64,000 bases of DNA from Priestia megaterium NBRC 15308 = ATCC 14581 (GCF_000832985.1 NZ_CP009920.1:1798001-1862000); one strand, 5' to 3'. Shown: positions 28,512 to 37,816, counted from the stretch's first letter. Translations and numbers: made by a program. The notes: generated from the letters alone by a model not told the origin.

Positions 28512-28620
28512 CTCTCATCTTTCAAAGCGCATAGCTTTGCAGGAATTGGCACCATTTCAGTTAGTCTGACGGTTGCCGGGTTTCACAGGGCTCAGTCCCT
28601 CCACCTCTCTTGATAAGAGT
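28512..28620 (-). ncRNA. SAM-I (S-box) riboswitch aptamer
   Basis: On the minus strand the sequence begins CTCTTATCAAGAGAGGTGGA, then GGGACTGAGCCCTGTGAAACC, CGGCAACC, GGTGCCAATTCCTGC and closes with GATGAGAG. These are the invariant blocks of the S-box aptamer: P1, the kink-turn and the SAM core. P1 pairs CTCTTATC with GATGAGAG. It senses S-adenosylmethionine and, with the terminator at 28464-28498, switches off metNPQ when SAM is plentiful. This is as expected for a methionine importer in Bacillus. Confidence 0.97.
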
Positions 28621-28680
28621 TCGCAACAATTATTTTGTTTTTGGGAAATATTCATTCATTTATGAACATTCATGAGTGTG

Positions 28681-28709
28681 ATTTTAGCATGTGTCAGATA
28701 GGCTGTCAA
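28681..28709 (-). promoter_or_regulatory. metNPQ sigma-A promoter
   Basis: Minus-strand promoter with -35 TTGACA (28704-28709), a 17-base spacer and -10 TAAAAT (28681-28686). It would start the riboswitch leader about 50 bases upstream of the aptamer. Confidence 0.75.
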
Positions 28710-28799
28710 CAGATTTTGTTCTTGGGATAATATCCCAATATTTCAACAATCCCAATGGTTTGCTCTCTTTCAATTTCTTCATTTTAAACAAACGTTTGA

Positions 28800-29099
28800 T
28801 TATCGAAGCTCTTCAAGTACGTGCTCGATGGAATGAAACGCATAGAGTTTTTTTACCATTTCGCCATTTTTCACTTCAATCAAACAAGGTACACTTTCAA
28901 TTGAAAATACTTCTGCTTTTGAGGGCATATAATTTAAATTGCTCATTCCTATGGTCACACCGGGCAGCATCGCTTCTGCTACGGTTAACATTTTTTTTGC
29001 CAGCTGACATGTCCCGCAAAAAGGTGTATGGAAAAAGATAAACGCTCTTTGTCCTTCTTTTAACTGATCGTCAAGCTGTTTTTCGCTCCATTCTTGCAT
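28800..29099 (-). CDS. yusE: thioredoxin-like protein YusE
   Basis: A 99-residue thioredoxin-fold protein with a CGTC active site in FFHTPFCGTCQLAKKML. The cis-proline loop SVPCLIEVKNGE adds a third cysteine next to the proline, which is unusual in thioredoxins and may alter redox behaviour. The start at 29099 is chosen because AAAGGA lies nine bases upstream, while the first ATG abuts that site. It lies 14 bases after yusF on the same strand and is probably co-transcribed with it. Expected role: thiol-disulphide exchange in the cytoplasm; the partner is unknown. Confidence 0.88.
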   Translation of the reverse strand: MQEWSEKQLDDQLKEGQRAFIFFHTPFCGTCQLAKKMLTVAEAMLPGVTIGMSNLNYMPSKAEVFSIESVPCLIEVKNGEMVKKLYAFHSIEHVLEELR

Positions 29100-29113
29100 G
29101 TTGCTCATTCCTT

Positions 29114-29464
29114 TTATGTTAAAAATTCTGCATTAACATCGATATTGGCACTCAGTAATACTGTTGCTATGTGATTTCTAGGGGCGGCAGCAACCTCTCG
29201 GTACATTTTATCAATATATAGATGCTCTGCTTCCGGAAGCTCTCGTTTAAATTGTTTTCTTAGCTTATTCCCTGAATCATCAGAGTCAACGAGTATGTAT
29301 ACCTCTTTGTTAAACGTAAAGTCAATAATTTCATCCAGCTTTGATAAACTAATCGTACCGTTTGTACAAATAATTTCAATTGGTTCTCGAATGATATCTT
29401 GGATACGTTTTTTATCTGATTTTCCTTCAACAATAATTACTTTTTCAATTTCAATTAGCCCCAT
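29114..29464 (-). CDS. yusF: Toprim-domain protein YusF
   Basis: A 116-residue protein made of a single Toprim domain. The catalytic residues are in VIIVEGKSDKKRI (glutamate) and YILVDSDDSGNKLRKQF (DxD). Similar small Toprim proteins (the RNase M5 and OLD-like family) act on nucleic acids; YusF itself has no assigned activity that I can cite. The start at 29464 has GGGTGATG upstream. It is upstream of yusE with a 14-base gap, as in B. subtilis. It is shorter than RNase M5 and lacks its C-terminal domain. Confidence 0.88.
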   Translation of the reverse strand: MGLIEIEKVIIVEGKSDKKRIQDIIREPIEIICTNGTISLSKLDEIIDFTFNKEVYILVDSDDSGNKLRKQFKRELPEAEHLYIDKMYREVAAAPRNHIATVLLSANIDVNAEFLT

Positions 29465-29626
29465 TTTCATCACCCATAATCGTCAGTTGTATAGTAACAT
29501 CATTTCTTTATGCTATACAATATTCGTTAATGTATCACAGTTCACCTGTTTTTTAAAAGAAATTTGCAAGAAAGAACTGTTTTAAAAGGCAGCTTAAGCC
29601 ATATTGTTTCCATAAAACAAGAAAAA

Positions 29627-29652
29627 CAGCGGCAGTTGCCACTGTTTAGCAC
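29627..29652 (-). terminator. terminator of yusG
   Basis: A short, imperfect stem AAACAG-CGGCA / TGCCA-CTGTTT at the yusG stop codon, with an A-rich left side that reads as a T-run on the minus strand. The stem overlaps the end of the gene. Confidence 0.5.
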
Positions 29653-29891
29653 CATCCTGCTTCTTCATCGCAGTCTGTATATTTTTGCGTTTCACCTTGT
29701 TTTTGTACGTCCGTATATTGGTAGAACTTATTATTTTCTTGCGAATATCCTTCTTCAAAGCGGTATTCATTGCCGCTTGTTCCGTAACTAACTTCACCAA
29801 TTGGCTGCTTATCAACATATAATTTCATACCGCCGTCATGAAATTTAGCTGTAACGCGATCTGTAACGTCCATTTTTTGTTTTTCAAACAT
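29646..29891 (-). CDS. yusG: DUF2553 protein YusG
   Basis: An 81-residue small protein of the YusG (DUF2553) family. It starts MFEKQKMDVTDRVTAKFHD, has GGMKLYVDKQPIGEV, and ends DCDEEAGWC, with a C-terminal cysteine pair (DCDEEAGWC) that is conserved in relatives I recall. No function is known. AAAGGAGTGTCTTTTT precedes the ATG at 29891. It lies between yusF and gcvH on the same strand, as in B. subtilis. Confidence 0.85.
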   Translation of the reverse strand: MFEKQKMDVTDRVTAKFHDGGMKLYVDKQPIGEVSYGTSGNEYRFEEGYSQENNKFYQYTDVQKQGETQKYTDCDEEAGWC

Positions 29892-29970
29892 AAAAAGACA
29901 CTCCTTTAGCTTGTTTACTAATAGAGTGTCCAGTCAAAAATTTTTCATAAAGACAATTTATGGAGGAATA

Positions 29971-30354
29971 TTATCCTTCGTTTGTCATTTCTTCGTATTG
30001 CTCTGCTGTCATTAGCTTGTCTACTTGAGAAGAATCAGATGGTTTGATTGTAATCATCCATGCTTCTTCGTATGGAGAATCATTAACAAGTTCAGGGCTA
30101 TCGCTTAAGTTGTCGTTTACTGCTACAACTTCACCGCTAATTGGTGCATAGAGCTCAGAAACTGTTTTTACTGATTCAACGCTGCCAAACGGCTCGTCAG
30201 CTTCTACTGTTGCTCCTACTTCTGGCAGTTCAACGAATACGATGTCTCCAAGCTCAGCTTGAGCGAAATGTGTAATACCTACGCGGACAACGTCTCCTTC
30301 TGTTTTTACCCATTCATGCTCTTCAGAATAACGCAAATCTTTTGGTGTACTCAT
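29971..30354 (-). CDS. gcvH: glycine cleavage system H protein GcvH
   Basis: A 127-residue lipoyl carrier of the glycine cleavage system, which shuttles the aminomethyl group between GcvP, GcvT and the L protein. The lipoylated lysine is K63 in [12 protein letters not shown]. In Bacillus the same protein is a hub for lipoic acid: octanoate is first placed on GcvH, so the lipA gene in this window is a functional partner. GGAGGGATTAAG precedes the ATG at 30354. The gcvT/gcvP genes are not in the window. Confidence 0.97.
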   Translation of the reverse strand: MSTPKDLRYSEEHEWVKTEGDVVRVGITHFAQAELGDIVFVELPEVGATVEADEPFGSVESVKTVSELYAPISGEVVAVNDNLSDSPELVNDSPYEEAWMITIKPSDSSQVDKLMTAEQYEEMTNEG

Positions 30355-30489
30355 CTTAATCCCTCCAAAATATGTATCGTAATTTGTTTATATAAAAAGC
30401 GCCTTCAACGTGGAGAACACTTTCTACAACCTAAAATAACTTCCTATTAACAGTGTAACGTAAAAGGTAAAAATTTTCTATTTGAAAAC

Positions 30490-30846
30490 TCACTTCCACA
30501 CGTCTTCAAACTGCTCTTCTTTGAAACCAAGCGTTACTTTTTGTCCATCTGTTAGCAGCGGACGCTTAATTAACATGCCATCTGACGCAAGAATAGACAG
30601 AAGTTCATCTTCACTCGCACTGCTTACTTTATCTTTAAGCCCTAATTCGCGATATTTTTTACCGCTTGTATTAAAGAATTTTTTTAATTCTAAGCCGCTG
30701 TTCTGATAATAAGACTGGAGCTGCTCTTTTGTTGGCGGGTTTTCTACAATATGAATTTCTTCATACGCTACTCCGTTATCATCCAGCCACTTCTTTGCTT
30801 TTCGGCACGTCCCACACTTTGGATATGAATAAAAAAATAATGACAT
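30490..30846 (-). CDS. yusI: ArsC/Spx-family protein YusI
   Basis: A 118-residue protein of the arsenate-reductase/Spx-like family, with CGTCRKAKKWLDDNGV near residue 10 (CxxC-type start) and KRPLLTDGQKVTLGFKEEQF at the C-terminus, the region corresponding to the RP/RPI loop that contacts substrate. The start at 30846 is chosen because AAAGGGTGG precedes it, while the GTG four codons earlier overlaps that site. YusI is not a proven arsenate reductase; the Spx-like subgroup acts as a thiol-redox or regulatory protein. It stands between fadE and gcvH on the same strand. Confidence 0.88.
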   Translation of the reverse strand: MSLFFYSYPKCGTCRKAKKWLDDNGVAYEEIHIVENPPTKEQLQSYYQNSGLELKKFFNTSGKKYRELGLKDKVSSASEDELLSILASDGMLIKRPLLTDGQKVTLGFKEEQFEDVWK

Positions 30847-30928
30847 TTCGTCAACCACCCTTTATTTTAAGCTTTTTTCGTATTTTAACACATCCTTTAT
30901 CATTTACCTAGATAGAGGCTTCTTAAAC

Positions 30929-30960
30929 AAAAAGGAGCTCGCAAAACGAGCTCCTTTTTC
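30929..30960 (-). terminator. terminator of the fad operon
   Basis: AAAAAGGAGCTCG / CGAGCTCCTTTTT, a 13-bp perfect stem with a 4-base loop, directly after the fadE stop codon. Confidence 0.92.
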
Positions 30961-30961
30961 C

Positions 30962-32746
30962 TTAAACCGTGAACTTCTCTACTTCTAGAAGCGTTTTCGC
31001 AATCTCACGCTTTACGCTAATCACATTGATTGGTGTATAGCGCGTTAACTTGCGAAGAGACGAAAGCATGACTCTAAGCGTATCACCTTGTTCAACGCCA
31101 ATTAACGTTTCTTTTGCATCTGCTTCGATCCGATTAAATGCTTCTTGGCAAAATACTTGGGTATACTTTAATTTTAAGCTATTCTGACCTGCTCCTGTTT
31201 TGGAAATGGCTTTTTCAGTACGCAAAACAGTAGATTCCATTGCATATACGTTACTGATCATATCGGAAATATTAACGAGAATTTCTTGTTCTTTCTCTAA
31301 TTCTTTGCCATACTTTTGTGCAGCTAATCCCAAAAGCAAGAGCGCAATTTTCTTCCCGTTTTGCACAAGCATTTTTTCTTGATCTAACGGCTCATTTCCT
31401 ACTTCCTGCGGCATAAGCATCATCAATTCTTCTTGAAGCGTTTGTGCTTTTTGAAGCAGCGGAAGCTCTCCTTTTAGCGCTTTGCGTAAATATGTGCCTG
31501 GTACTAAAAGACGGTTAATCTCATTTGTTCCTTCAAAAATACGGTTAATGCGGGAATCGCGATACAAGCGCTCGATTTCATACTCACTCATAAAACCATA
31601 GCCTCCGTGAAGCTGCACCCCTTCATCTACGATGTAGTCAAGAGATTCCGTGGCAAACACTTTGTTTAATGAGCATTCAATAGCATATTCAGCAATGGAA
31701 GCGGCAATTTGTTTTCCGTCTTTTTGCTGTTCTTCTGAAAGCTGGCCCATATGGTCTTCGAAAAGTCCTACCGTACGATATACGGAGCTTTCAGTTGCAT
31801 ACAATTTAGAAGCCATTGTGGCTAACTTTTCTTGTGTTAATGAGAATTTAGCAATTGGCGTTTTAAACTGCTGACGCTGGTTAACATATTGAGACGTAAT
31901 TTCTAATGCACGTTTTCCTGCTCCAACTGCTCCAACTCCAAGCTTATAGCGCCCAATATTTAAAATGTTAAACGCAATCACATGCCCTTTTCCAATTTCA
32001 CCCAACACGTTTTCTTTTGGAACAAGCGCATCTTCAAGAATTAATGTTCTTGTTGATGAACTTTTGATTCCCATTTTCTTCTCTTCCGGTCCAACCGAAA
32101 CGCCTGGGAATTCGCGCTCCACGATAAAAGCAGAAAATTTATCGCCGTCGATTTTCGCATACACCACGAACACATCAGCAAATCCGGCATTCGTAATCCA
32201 CTGCTTTTCTCCATTTAACACATAGTGTGTACCTTCTGCGTTAAGGCGAGCTGTTGTTCGAGCACCCAGGGCATCGGAACCAGAACCAGGTTCTGTTAAC
32301 GCATATGCTGCTATTTTTTCCCCAACTGCTAAAGCAGGTAAATATGCTTGCTTTTGCTCTTCTGTTCCAAATAAGACGATTGGCAATGACCCAATTCCTA
32401 CGTGAGCACCATGAGTGATGGAAAATCCGCCTGCTCGAGACATTTTTTCAGCAATTAAAGCCGAGGTAATCTTATCTAAACCGAGGCCACCGTATTCTTC
32501 CGGTACATCTGCACCAAGTAAACCTAATTCACCAGCTTGTTTTAATAACTTTACAGAGCGTTCAAACTCATGCTTTTCTAAATATTCCACTTGTGGAAGG
32601 ACTTCATTTTCTACAAATTCATCTGTCGTCTTGGCAATCATCTTTTGTTCAGATGTATAATCCTCCGGCGTGTAGACGCGGCTTGCATCGCCCTCTTCAA
32701 TTAAAAAGCTTCCACCTTTAATCATTTGTTTTGTTTTATTTGACAT
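30962..32746 (-). CDS. fadE: acyl-CoA dehydrogenase FadE
   Basis: A 594-residue FAD enzyme for the first step of beta-oxidation (acyl-CoA to trans-2-enoyl-CoA). The dehydrogenase core has the family signatures [20 protein letters not shown] and [33 protein letters not shown], the catalytic base region being just before the final motif. A C-terminal extension of about 150 residues follows, as in the longer FadE (YusJ) type. It is the last gene of fadN-fadA-fadE; it ends at the perfect stem-loop at 30929-30960. Electron acceptor is expected to be an ETF; that gene is not in the window. Confidence 0.95.
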   Translation of the reverse strand: MSNKTKQMIKGGSFLIEEGDASRVYTPEDYTSEQKMIAKTTDEFVENEVLPQVEYLEKHEFERSVKLLKQAGELGLLGADVPEEYGGLGLDKITSALIAEKMSRAGGFSITHGAHVGIGSLPIVLFGTEEQKQAYLPALAVGEKIAAYALTEPGSGSDALGARTTARLNAEGTHYVLNGEKQWITNAGFADVFVVYAKIDGDKFSAFIVEREFPGVSVGPEEKKMGIKSSSTRTLILEDALVPKENVLGEIGKGHVIAFNILNIGRYKLGVGAVGAGKRALEITSQYVNQRQQFKTPIAKFSLTQEKLATMASKLYATESSVYRTVGLFEDHMGQLSEEQQKDGKQIAASIAEYAIECSLNKVFATESLDYIVDEGVQLHGGYGFMSEYEIERLYRDSRINRIFEGTNEINRLLVPGTYLRKALKGELPLLQKAQTLQEELMMLMPQEVGNEPLDQEKMLVQNGKKIALLLLGLAAQKYGKELEKEQEILVNISDMISNVYAMESTVLRTEKAISKTGAGQNSLKLKYTQVFCQEAFNRIEADAKETLIGVEQGDTLRVMLSSLRKLTRYTPINVISVKREIAKTLLEVEKFTV

Positions 32747-32769
32747 GTTTATATCCCCCTTTGAAATGA

Positions 32770-33948
32770 TTATGCTAACAACTCAAATACACCAGCAGCT
32801 CCCATTCCTCCGCCAATACACATGGTGACAATTCCAAACTGCTCATTCCGACGCTGCATTTCGTGCATTAAGCTAAGAGTAAGCTTAGCTCCAGTACAGC
32901 CTAATGGATGACCTAAGGCAATAGCGCCTCCGTTTACATTTACTTTATCTTCATTAATATTTAATTCACGAATAACGCCGAGTGCTTGAGAAGCAAATGC
33001 TTCATTCAATTCAAACAACCCGATATCAGAAAGTTCCAGCCCTGCTAGTTTAAGAGCTTTAGGGATGGCAGCTACCGGGCCAATCCCCATTACTTCAGGC
33101 GGAACTCCTCCAACTGCAAATGAGCGAAACTTAAGCAAAGGCTTTAACCCTTCTGCTTCAGCTTGTTCTTTATCCATTAGAAAAACGGATGCAGCTCCGT
33201 CACTTGTCTGCGAAGAGTTTCCAGCTGTTACCGATCCTTTAACCGAAAAAGCTGGACGAAGTTTCCCTAATACATCCGCAGTTGTGCCAGGACGAACTCC
33301 TTCATCTTGAGAGAACATCAGCTTTTGTTCACGGAGCTTATTGTTTTCATCCACTTTTCGAAGCGTCACTTCCACCGGAACAATTTCGTCGTTAAACTTC
33401 CCTTCTTGAAGTGCTTTTGCTGCTTTTTGATGGCTGCGTACAGCAAACGCATCCTGGTCTTCACGTGAAATTCCATATTTCATCGCCACTTGTTCTGCTG
33501 TATGTCCCATGCCCATATAATACTCCGGCGCATTTTCAACCAGCTGAACATTCGGACGCGCTACATTTCCAAACATCGGAACAAAACTCATTGATTCTGC
33601 TCCTCCAGCTAACACTGCTTTGGCTTGCCCTAGCATAATTCGCTCTGCACCGTAGGCAATACTTTGCAAACCTGATGAACAATAACGATTAATCGTTATT
33701 GCTGGCACCGTATAAGGCAAACCTGCAAGAGCGCCAATATTTCGAGCCATATTCAAACCTTGTTCTGCTTCAGGCATCGCACAACCAATAATTAAATCAT
33801 CAATTGGTCCTTCGTATCCGCCTGCTCGGCGAAGAGTTTCTTTAACCGCAATGGCACCCAAATCATCAGGTCTAACACTTGCCAATGAACCTTTTTTTGC
33901 TTTTCCGACCGGTGTCCTAGCACCTGCTACAATAACTGCTTCTCTCAT
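32770..33948 (-). CDS. fadA: acetyl-CoA acyltransferase (thiolase) FadA
   Basis: A 392-residue thiolase for the last step of beta-oxidation. The nucleophilic cysteine C90 lies in NRYCSSGLQS, the second catalytic cysteine in the C-terminal CIGGGMG, and the catalytic histidine in GGAIALGHPLGCTGA. All three thiolase motifs are intact. It lies between fadN and fadE on the same strand, with gaps of 12 and 23 bases, so one transcript. AGGGGGAGAAAA precedes the ATG. Confidence 0.96.
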   Translation of the reverse strand: MREAVIVAGARTPVGKAKKGSLASVRPDDLGAIAVKETLRRAGGYEGPIDDLIIGCAMPEAEQGLNMARNIGALAGLPYTVPAITINRYCSSGLQSIAYGAERIMLGQAKAVLAGGAESMSFVPMFGNVARPNVQLVENAPEYYMGMGHTAEQVAMKYGISREDQDAFAVRSHQKAAKALQEGKFNDEIVPVEVTLRKVDENNKLREQKLMFSQDEGVRPGTTADVLGKLRPAFSVKGSVTAGNSSQTSDGAASVFLMDKEQAEAEGLKPLLKFRSFAVGGVPPEVMGIGPVAAIPKALKLAGLELSDIGLFELNEAFASQALGVIRELNINEDKVNVNGGAIALGHPLGCTGAKLTLSLMHEMQRRNEQFGIVTMCIGGGMGAAGVFELLA

Positions 33949-33960
33949 TTTTTCTCCCCC

Positions 33961-36339
33961 TTAATTGCGCAGTGGTTTTCCTTTAACTAACATGTGCTGC
34001 ATACGTTCTTGAGACTTCGCTTCTCCAACAAGGCTTAAAAATGCTTCTCTCTCTAAGTCCAGCAAATACTCTTCATCAACTTCCGAACCAAACGCTACAC
34101 GTCCTCCGGCTAACACAAATGCTAACTTACTAGCAATTTTATAATCATGTTCTGATATATATCCTGAATACTTCATGGATTGAGCTCCTAGCAGCAACGT
34201 TGCATACCCTGTTTCTCCAACGACAGGGATCTTAGTTCTTACAGGCGGTTTATAGCCCGTGTCATGTAAAGCAAGGACTGAGTTCTTCGCGTCATTCAGC
34301 AGGTGATCTCCGTTTACGCTGATGCCATCATGGCGATTTAAGAAATTTAGCTGTTTAGCTTCTGCAGCAGAAGTGGATACTTTTGCAGTAGCAATTGTTT
34401 CAAATGTTTTATTCGCAATCTGCTGAAGATCGAGCGTTACACCGTTAGGTAAACCACTTAACTGTTTGATATAAAGCTCCTTGTTACCTCCTCCACCAGG
34501 AATGAGTCCGACTCCTACTTCTACAAGGCCCATGTAAGTTTCAGCAGAAGCTTGAATTTTAGCTGACGGCAAGCAAATTTCTGCTCCGCCTCCAAGAGCC
34601 ATTGCAAACGGAGCTGCAACAACCGGCTTCTCATTGTATTTCACCTTCATCATTGCCTGTTGAAATTGTTTAATAACGAATTCAATTTCAAAATAATTGT
34701 CATCTTGTGCTTCCATTAAAATCATAGCTAAGTTAGCGCCAACGCAGAAATTTTTTCCTTGATTTCCTATGACCAGCCCTTTATAGTTCTTATTCACTTC
34801 TTCAAGAGACTGATTTAATAAGCTGATAATATCTAGCCCAATTGCATTGTTAGGAGAAGTGAACTGCAGGCACGCCACATCATCTCCTAAATCAATTAAA
34901 CTCGCTCCGCTGTTTTCTAAAATGACATTATTTTGAGAGCGTAAAGACGACAGGTGAATCACCTTTTTATTTTCTTTTACCGCTTTATACTCCTCATCTT
35001 CGTAATAAAGCGTTTGACCTTCCATTTCTTTATAAAAGCTTGTAAATCCGTTTTCCTGCATTTGTTTTACCCACTGCGGAATTGCTAAGCCCTCCTGCTC
35101 CATCTTCTCCATTGATTTTTCTAAACCAATTGCATCCCACGTCTCAAACGGACCCAGTTTCCAGCCAAACCCCCACTTCATAGCCTGATCAATGGCCACG
35201 ATATCGTCGGCAATTTCATCTTTTAACTGAGCTGCATACACAAGAACGGGACTGATGATGTTCCAAAGAAGCTGGCCGGCACGATCACCGGAGTATATAA
35301 GCGCTTTCATTTTGTTTTGCAGCCCTTTTGCCTGCTTGCTTAATTCCGTAGAAGCTGTTTTTAACTTCTTTCTCTCGACGTATTGAAGTGTACTAGGATC
35401 AAGTTCTAGAATTTCCTTTCCTTTCTTTAAAAAGAAGCCTTGCCCTGACTTGCTTCCTAACCAGCCATTTTCCTGCATTTGTTTCATAAATAAAGGCACA
35501 TCGAATACTTCTTTTTCTTTGCCTTCCACTTTGTCAAACACATTGTTGGCCACATGAATAAATGTGTCTAGTCCCACTACGTCTAACGTTCGAAACGTTG
35601 CACTTTTTGGTCTTCCAATTAAGGGACCCGTCACAGAGTCAACTTCTCCCACGCTGTAATTGCCTTTTAACATTTCTTGAACAGTCACAAGTAAACCGTA
35701 CGTACCGATACGGTTGGCGATAAAGTTAGGCGTATCTTTTGCAATAACTACTCCTTTACCTAATACATCTTCACCAAACGTTTTCATATATTCAACAATT
35801 TCTGATTTTGTGTCATGAGTTGGAATGATTTCTAATAACTTTAAATAACGTGGTGGATTAAAAAAGTGCGTTCCTAAAAAATGCGCTTTAAAATCTTCTG
35901 AGCGTCCTTTAGCCATTTCGTGGATCGATATTCCTGAAGTATTTGAACTTACGATACTGCCTTTTTTTCGTACACTGTCAATTCTTTCAAACAGCTGCTG
36001 TTTAATATCAAGACGTTCCACTACTACTTCAATAATCCAATCACACTCGCTTAACTGCTGTAAATGATCTTCAAGATTTCCTGGCGTAATTAACGATAGT
36101 GATGACTTCGACGTTAAAGGTGCCGGTTTTTGCTTCGTTAATTTAGCTAGAGCAGTTGTACTCAACCGATTTCTCACTTGCCTATCTTCAAGCGTTAGCT
36201 GTTTTTTTTCCTCGTCTGCTGTTAATGAAGTTGGAACCACGTCTAGCAAAAGCGTTGGAATTCCTACATTTGCTAAATGAGCTGCAATTCCAGAGCCCAT
36301 AACTCCTGAACCTAAAACGGCGGCTTTTTTTATGTTCAT
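33961..36339 (-). CDS. fadN: 3-hydroxyacyl-CoA dehydrogenase/enoyl-CoA hydratase FadN
   Basis: A 792-residue bifunctional beta-oxidation enzyme. Its order is reversed from E. coli FadB: the dehydrogenase comes first (MNIKKAAVLGSGVMGSGIAAHLANVG, NAD-binding; HFFNPPRYLKLLEIIPTHDT, catalytic) and the crotonase-like hydratase domain last (about residues 500-650, GLVIGNQGKNFCVGANLAMILMEAQ and ALGGGAEICLPSA). The start is ATG 36339 with GGGGATAATT upstream; four codons earlier is an unsupported ATG. It is first in the operon, with a FadR-type palindrome upstream. The hydratase is expected to hydrate trans-2-enoyl-CoA from FadE, with FadA completing the cycle. Confidence 0.95.
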   Translation of the reverse strand: MNIKKAAVLGSGVMGSGIAAHLANVGIPTLLLDVVPTSLTADEEKKQLTLEDRQVRNRLSTTALAKLTKQKPAPLTSKSSLSLITPGNLEDHLQQLSECDWIIEVVVERLDIKQQLFERIDSVRKKGSIVSSNTSGISIHEMAKGRSEDFKAHFLGTHFFNPPRYLKLLEIIPTHDTKSEIVEYMKTFGEDVLGKGVVIAKDTPNFIANRIGTYGLLVTVQEMLKGNYSVGEVDSVTGPLIGRPKSATFRTLDVVGLDTFIHVANNVFDKVEGKEKEVFDVPLFMKQMQENGWLGSKSGQGFFLKKGKEILELDPSTLQYVERKKLKTASTELSKQAKGLQNKMKALIYSGDRAGQLLWNIISPVLVYAAQLKDEIADDIVAIDQAMKWGFGWKLGPFETWDAIGLEKSMEKMEQEGLAIPQWVKQMQENGFTSFYKEMEGQTLYYEDEEYKAVKENKKVIHLSSLRSQNNVILENSGASLIDLGDDVACLQFTSPNNAIGLDIISLLNQSLEEVNKNYKGLVIGNQGKNFCVGANLAMILMEAQDDNYFEIEFVIKQFQQAMMKVKYNEKPVVAAPFAMALGGGAEICLPSAKIQASAETYMGLVEVGVGLIPGGGGNKELYIKQLSGLPNGVTLDLQQIANKTFETIATAKVSTSAAEAKQLNFLNRHDGISVNGDHLLNDAKNSVLALHDTGYKPPVRTKIPVVGETGYATLLLGAQSMKYSGYISEHDYKIASKLAFVLAGGRVAFGSEVDEEYLLDLEREAFLSLVGEAKSQERMQHMLVKGKPLRN

Positions 36340-36370
36340 AATTATCCCCACATCCCCTTTAATATATTGA

Positions 36371-36386
36371 ATGAATGATCATTCAT
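36371..36386. promoter_or_regulatory. FadR-type operator
   Basis: ATGAATGATCATTCAT, a perfect 16-bp palindrome, matches the ATGAATGA/TCATTCAT pattern of Bacillus FadR (TetR-type) boxes. FadR releases DNA when long-chain acyl-CoA binds, so fadNAE would be induced by fatty acids. It lies 32 bases upstream of fadN. Confidence 0.85.
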
Positions 36387-36428
36387 TTTATGCGTAAAAA
36401 AAGAGAGTCACTGTTAATCTCTGTTTTT

Positions 36429-36457
36429 ACTATAAAACATTTTTTAAATTTTCGCAA
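36429..36457 (-). promoter_or_regulatory. candidate fadN promoter
   Basis: Minus strand: -35 TTGCGA (36452-36457), 17-base spacer, -10 TATAGT (36429-36434). The expected start near 36422 is upstream of the FadR palindrome, which would make the repressor a roadblock. Confidence 0.5.
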
Positions 36458-36526
36458 TATATTCACAATATTATCTCTAACTATTTTTGAGGTGTTTGGT
36501 TATCTTAATACACAGGAGGTGATTTT

Positions 36527-36676
36527 GTGAGCAAATTAAAGAAGGATCCATCGTCAGCAGGCGTAAGCGCAGCAAGCGTTAAAGGAAATGCTGGACCGGT
36601 CAATGAACCGCACGGACGCGGCAAAAAGACATCTCAAAACCAACAGTACACAAAGCATAACACTCAAGGACATTAA
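36527..36676 (+). CDS. yuzL: YuzL-family small protein
   Basis: A 49-residue, lysine-rich small protein, too short for a 60-residue cutoff. GTG start at 36527 with a strong CAGGAGGTGATTTT site. The peptide runs MSKLKKDPSSAGVSAASVKG then NAGPVNEPHGRGKKTSQ and ends TKHNTQGH. The basic, low-complexity sequence matches the YuzL family that sits between fadN and fadM in B. subtilis. Such proteins resemble small spore proteins, but no role is shown. It is transcribed on the plus strand, convergent with fadM, and ends at a terminator. Confidence 0.85.
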   Translation: MSKLKKDPSSAGVSAASVKGNAGPVNEPHGRGKKTSQNQQYTKHNTQGH

Positions 36677-36680
36677 CCTC

Positions 36681-36718
36681 AAAATCGAACATGAGTAATC
36701 GAATCATGTTCGATTTTT
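36681..36718. terminator. bidirectional terminator between yuzL and fadM
   Basis: AAAATCGAACATGA / TCATGTTCGATTTT stem with a 9-base loop, right after yuzL; also usable by fadM from the opposite strand. Confidence 0.88.
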
Positions 36719-36755
36719 GATTATTTCTTACTTTGTCATCACGACCATTTCATTA

Positions 36756-37673
36756 TTATTTTTTTACAATTCCTTTTAAGACAAATGCGACATTTGCAGG
36801 TCTTTCTGCAAGGCGCCTCATAAAGTACCCATACCAGTCCGTTCCATAAGGAACGTACACTCTCATTTTATATTGTTCTGCTACGAGCTGAACTTGCCTT
36901 TCTGACCGAATGCCGTATAGCATCTGAAATTCAAACTGATTCATTGAAATTCCATGCTTTTTAACAAACTCTTTTGCATACTGAATGATTCGTTCATCGT
37001 GAGTAGCAACTGCTGTGTAGTGACCGTTTAATAAGTGGAGCCCAATTATGTTTTTGAAGTTTTCGTCTACGTCTTCTTTATCAGGAAACGCCACGTCTGC
37101 TGCTTCTTTGTACGCCCCTTTCACTAACCTTAATTTAGGAGCATAAGCATCTAATTCACGGATGTCACTTTCTGTTCGATATAAGTATGCTTGAAGCACC
37201 GTCCCTACGTGTTCATACTCATTTTTTAATTGTTTAAATAGCTTAATCGTCTTGCTGCATCGCTTATAATCCTCCATATCAATCGTCACAAATACGCTAT
37301 ATTTTTCCGCTTCTTCAAGAATACGCCGCATATGATGAAGTGCCAAATCCTCTGAAATATCCAGTCCCATAGACGTTAATTTCAAAGAAATTTCTGAATC
37401 TAACCTTTCTTTGTGTATAAGGTGAATGGCCTTTATGCATTGAGCTGCGGCATGATCAACTTCAGCTTCACTTTCCACAAACTCGCCAAGATAATCAATC
37501 GTTACTTTTAATCCCTGTTCATTTAGCTTTTTTATCACACTAACAGCTTCATCGATGGTTTCCCCTGCAACAAAACGTGCTGCTCCAAAACGTAAGCCAT
37601 AGCGTTTAGCCAGCTTTGTTAACTTTTTGCTTTTTGATAACAATAAAAAAAAGTTTCTTATCGTTTGTTCCAA
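36756..37673 (-). CDS. fadM: proline dehydrogenase FadM (YusM)
   Basis: A 305-residue FAD-dependent proline dehydrogenase that oxidises proline to pyrroline-5-carboxylate. The TIM-barrel motifs are VTIDYLGEFV, FVTIDMEDYKR, LRLVKGAYKEAADVAFPDKEDVDENF (with the conserved lysine-glycine-alanine) and FEFQMLYGIRSERQ. The C-terminal VPYGTDWYGYFMRRLAERPANV is also typical (Y-x2-RR). Length is normal for the monofunctional enzyme. It is next to yuzL and the fad operon in B. subtilis too (as YusM). The pyrroline-5-carboxylate dehydrogenase is not in this window. TTGGAACAAAC at the start may also read as an in-frame TTG; the ATG/TTG at 37673 is used here. Confidence 0.9.
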   Translation of the reverse strand: MEQTIRNFFLLLSKSKKLTKLAKRYGLRFGAARFVAGETIDEAVSVIKKLNEQGLKVTIDYLGEFVESEAEVDHAAAQCIKAIHLIHKERLDSEISLKLTSMGLDISEDLALHHMRRILEEAEKYSVFVTIDMEDYKRCSKTIKLFKQLKNEYEHVGTVLQAYLYRTESDIRELDAYAPKLRLVKGAYKEAADVAFPDKEDVDENFKNIIGLHLLNGHYTAVATHDERIIQYAKEFVKKHGISMNQFEFQMLYGIRSERQVQLVAEQYKMRVYVPYGTDWYGYFMRRLAERPANVAFVLKGIVKK

Positions 37674-37816
37674 AGCAACCCCCCGCCTTCACTTGTCATA
37701 CGCCTCACAAAATTTATTTAATTATCATTAATTTTACCATTTTCCAAACTAGATAGATAGGCACCCTTTATTAACCTATGCATACAAAATCAAAAAGCGA
37801 CCGAGAGCTTTTGGAT

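Noticed and set aside
28650-28676. FadR-like site upstream of the SAM riboswitch
   Set aside because: It has ATTCAT and ATGAA half-sites, but not the continuous 16-bp palindrome seen at fadN, and methionine uptake is an unlikely target.
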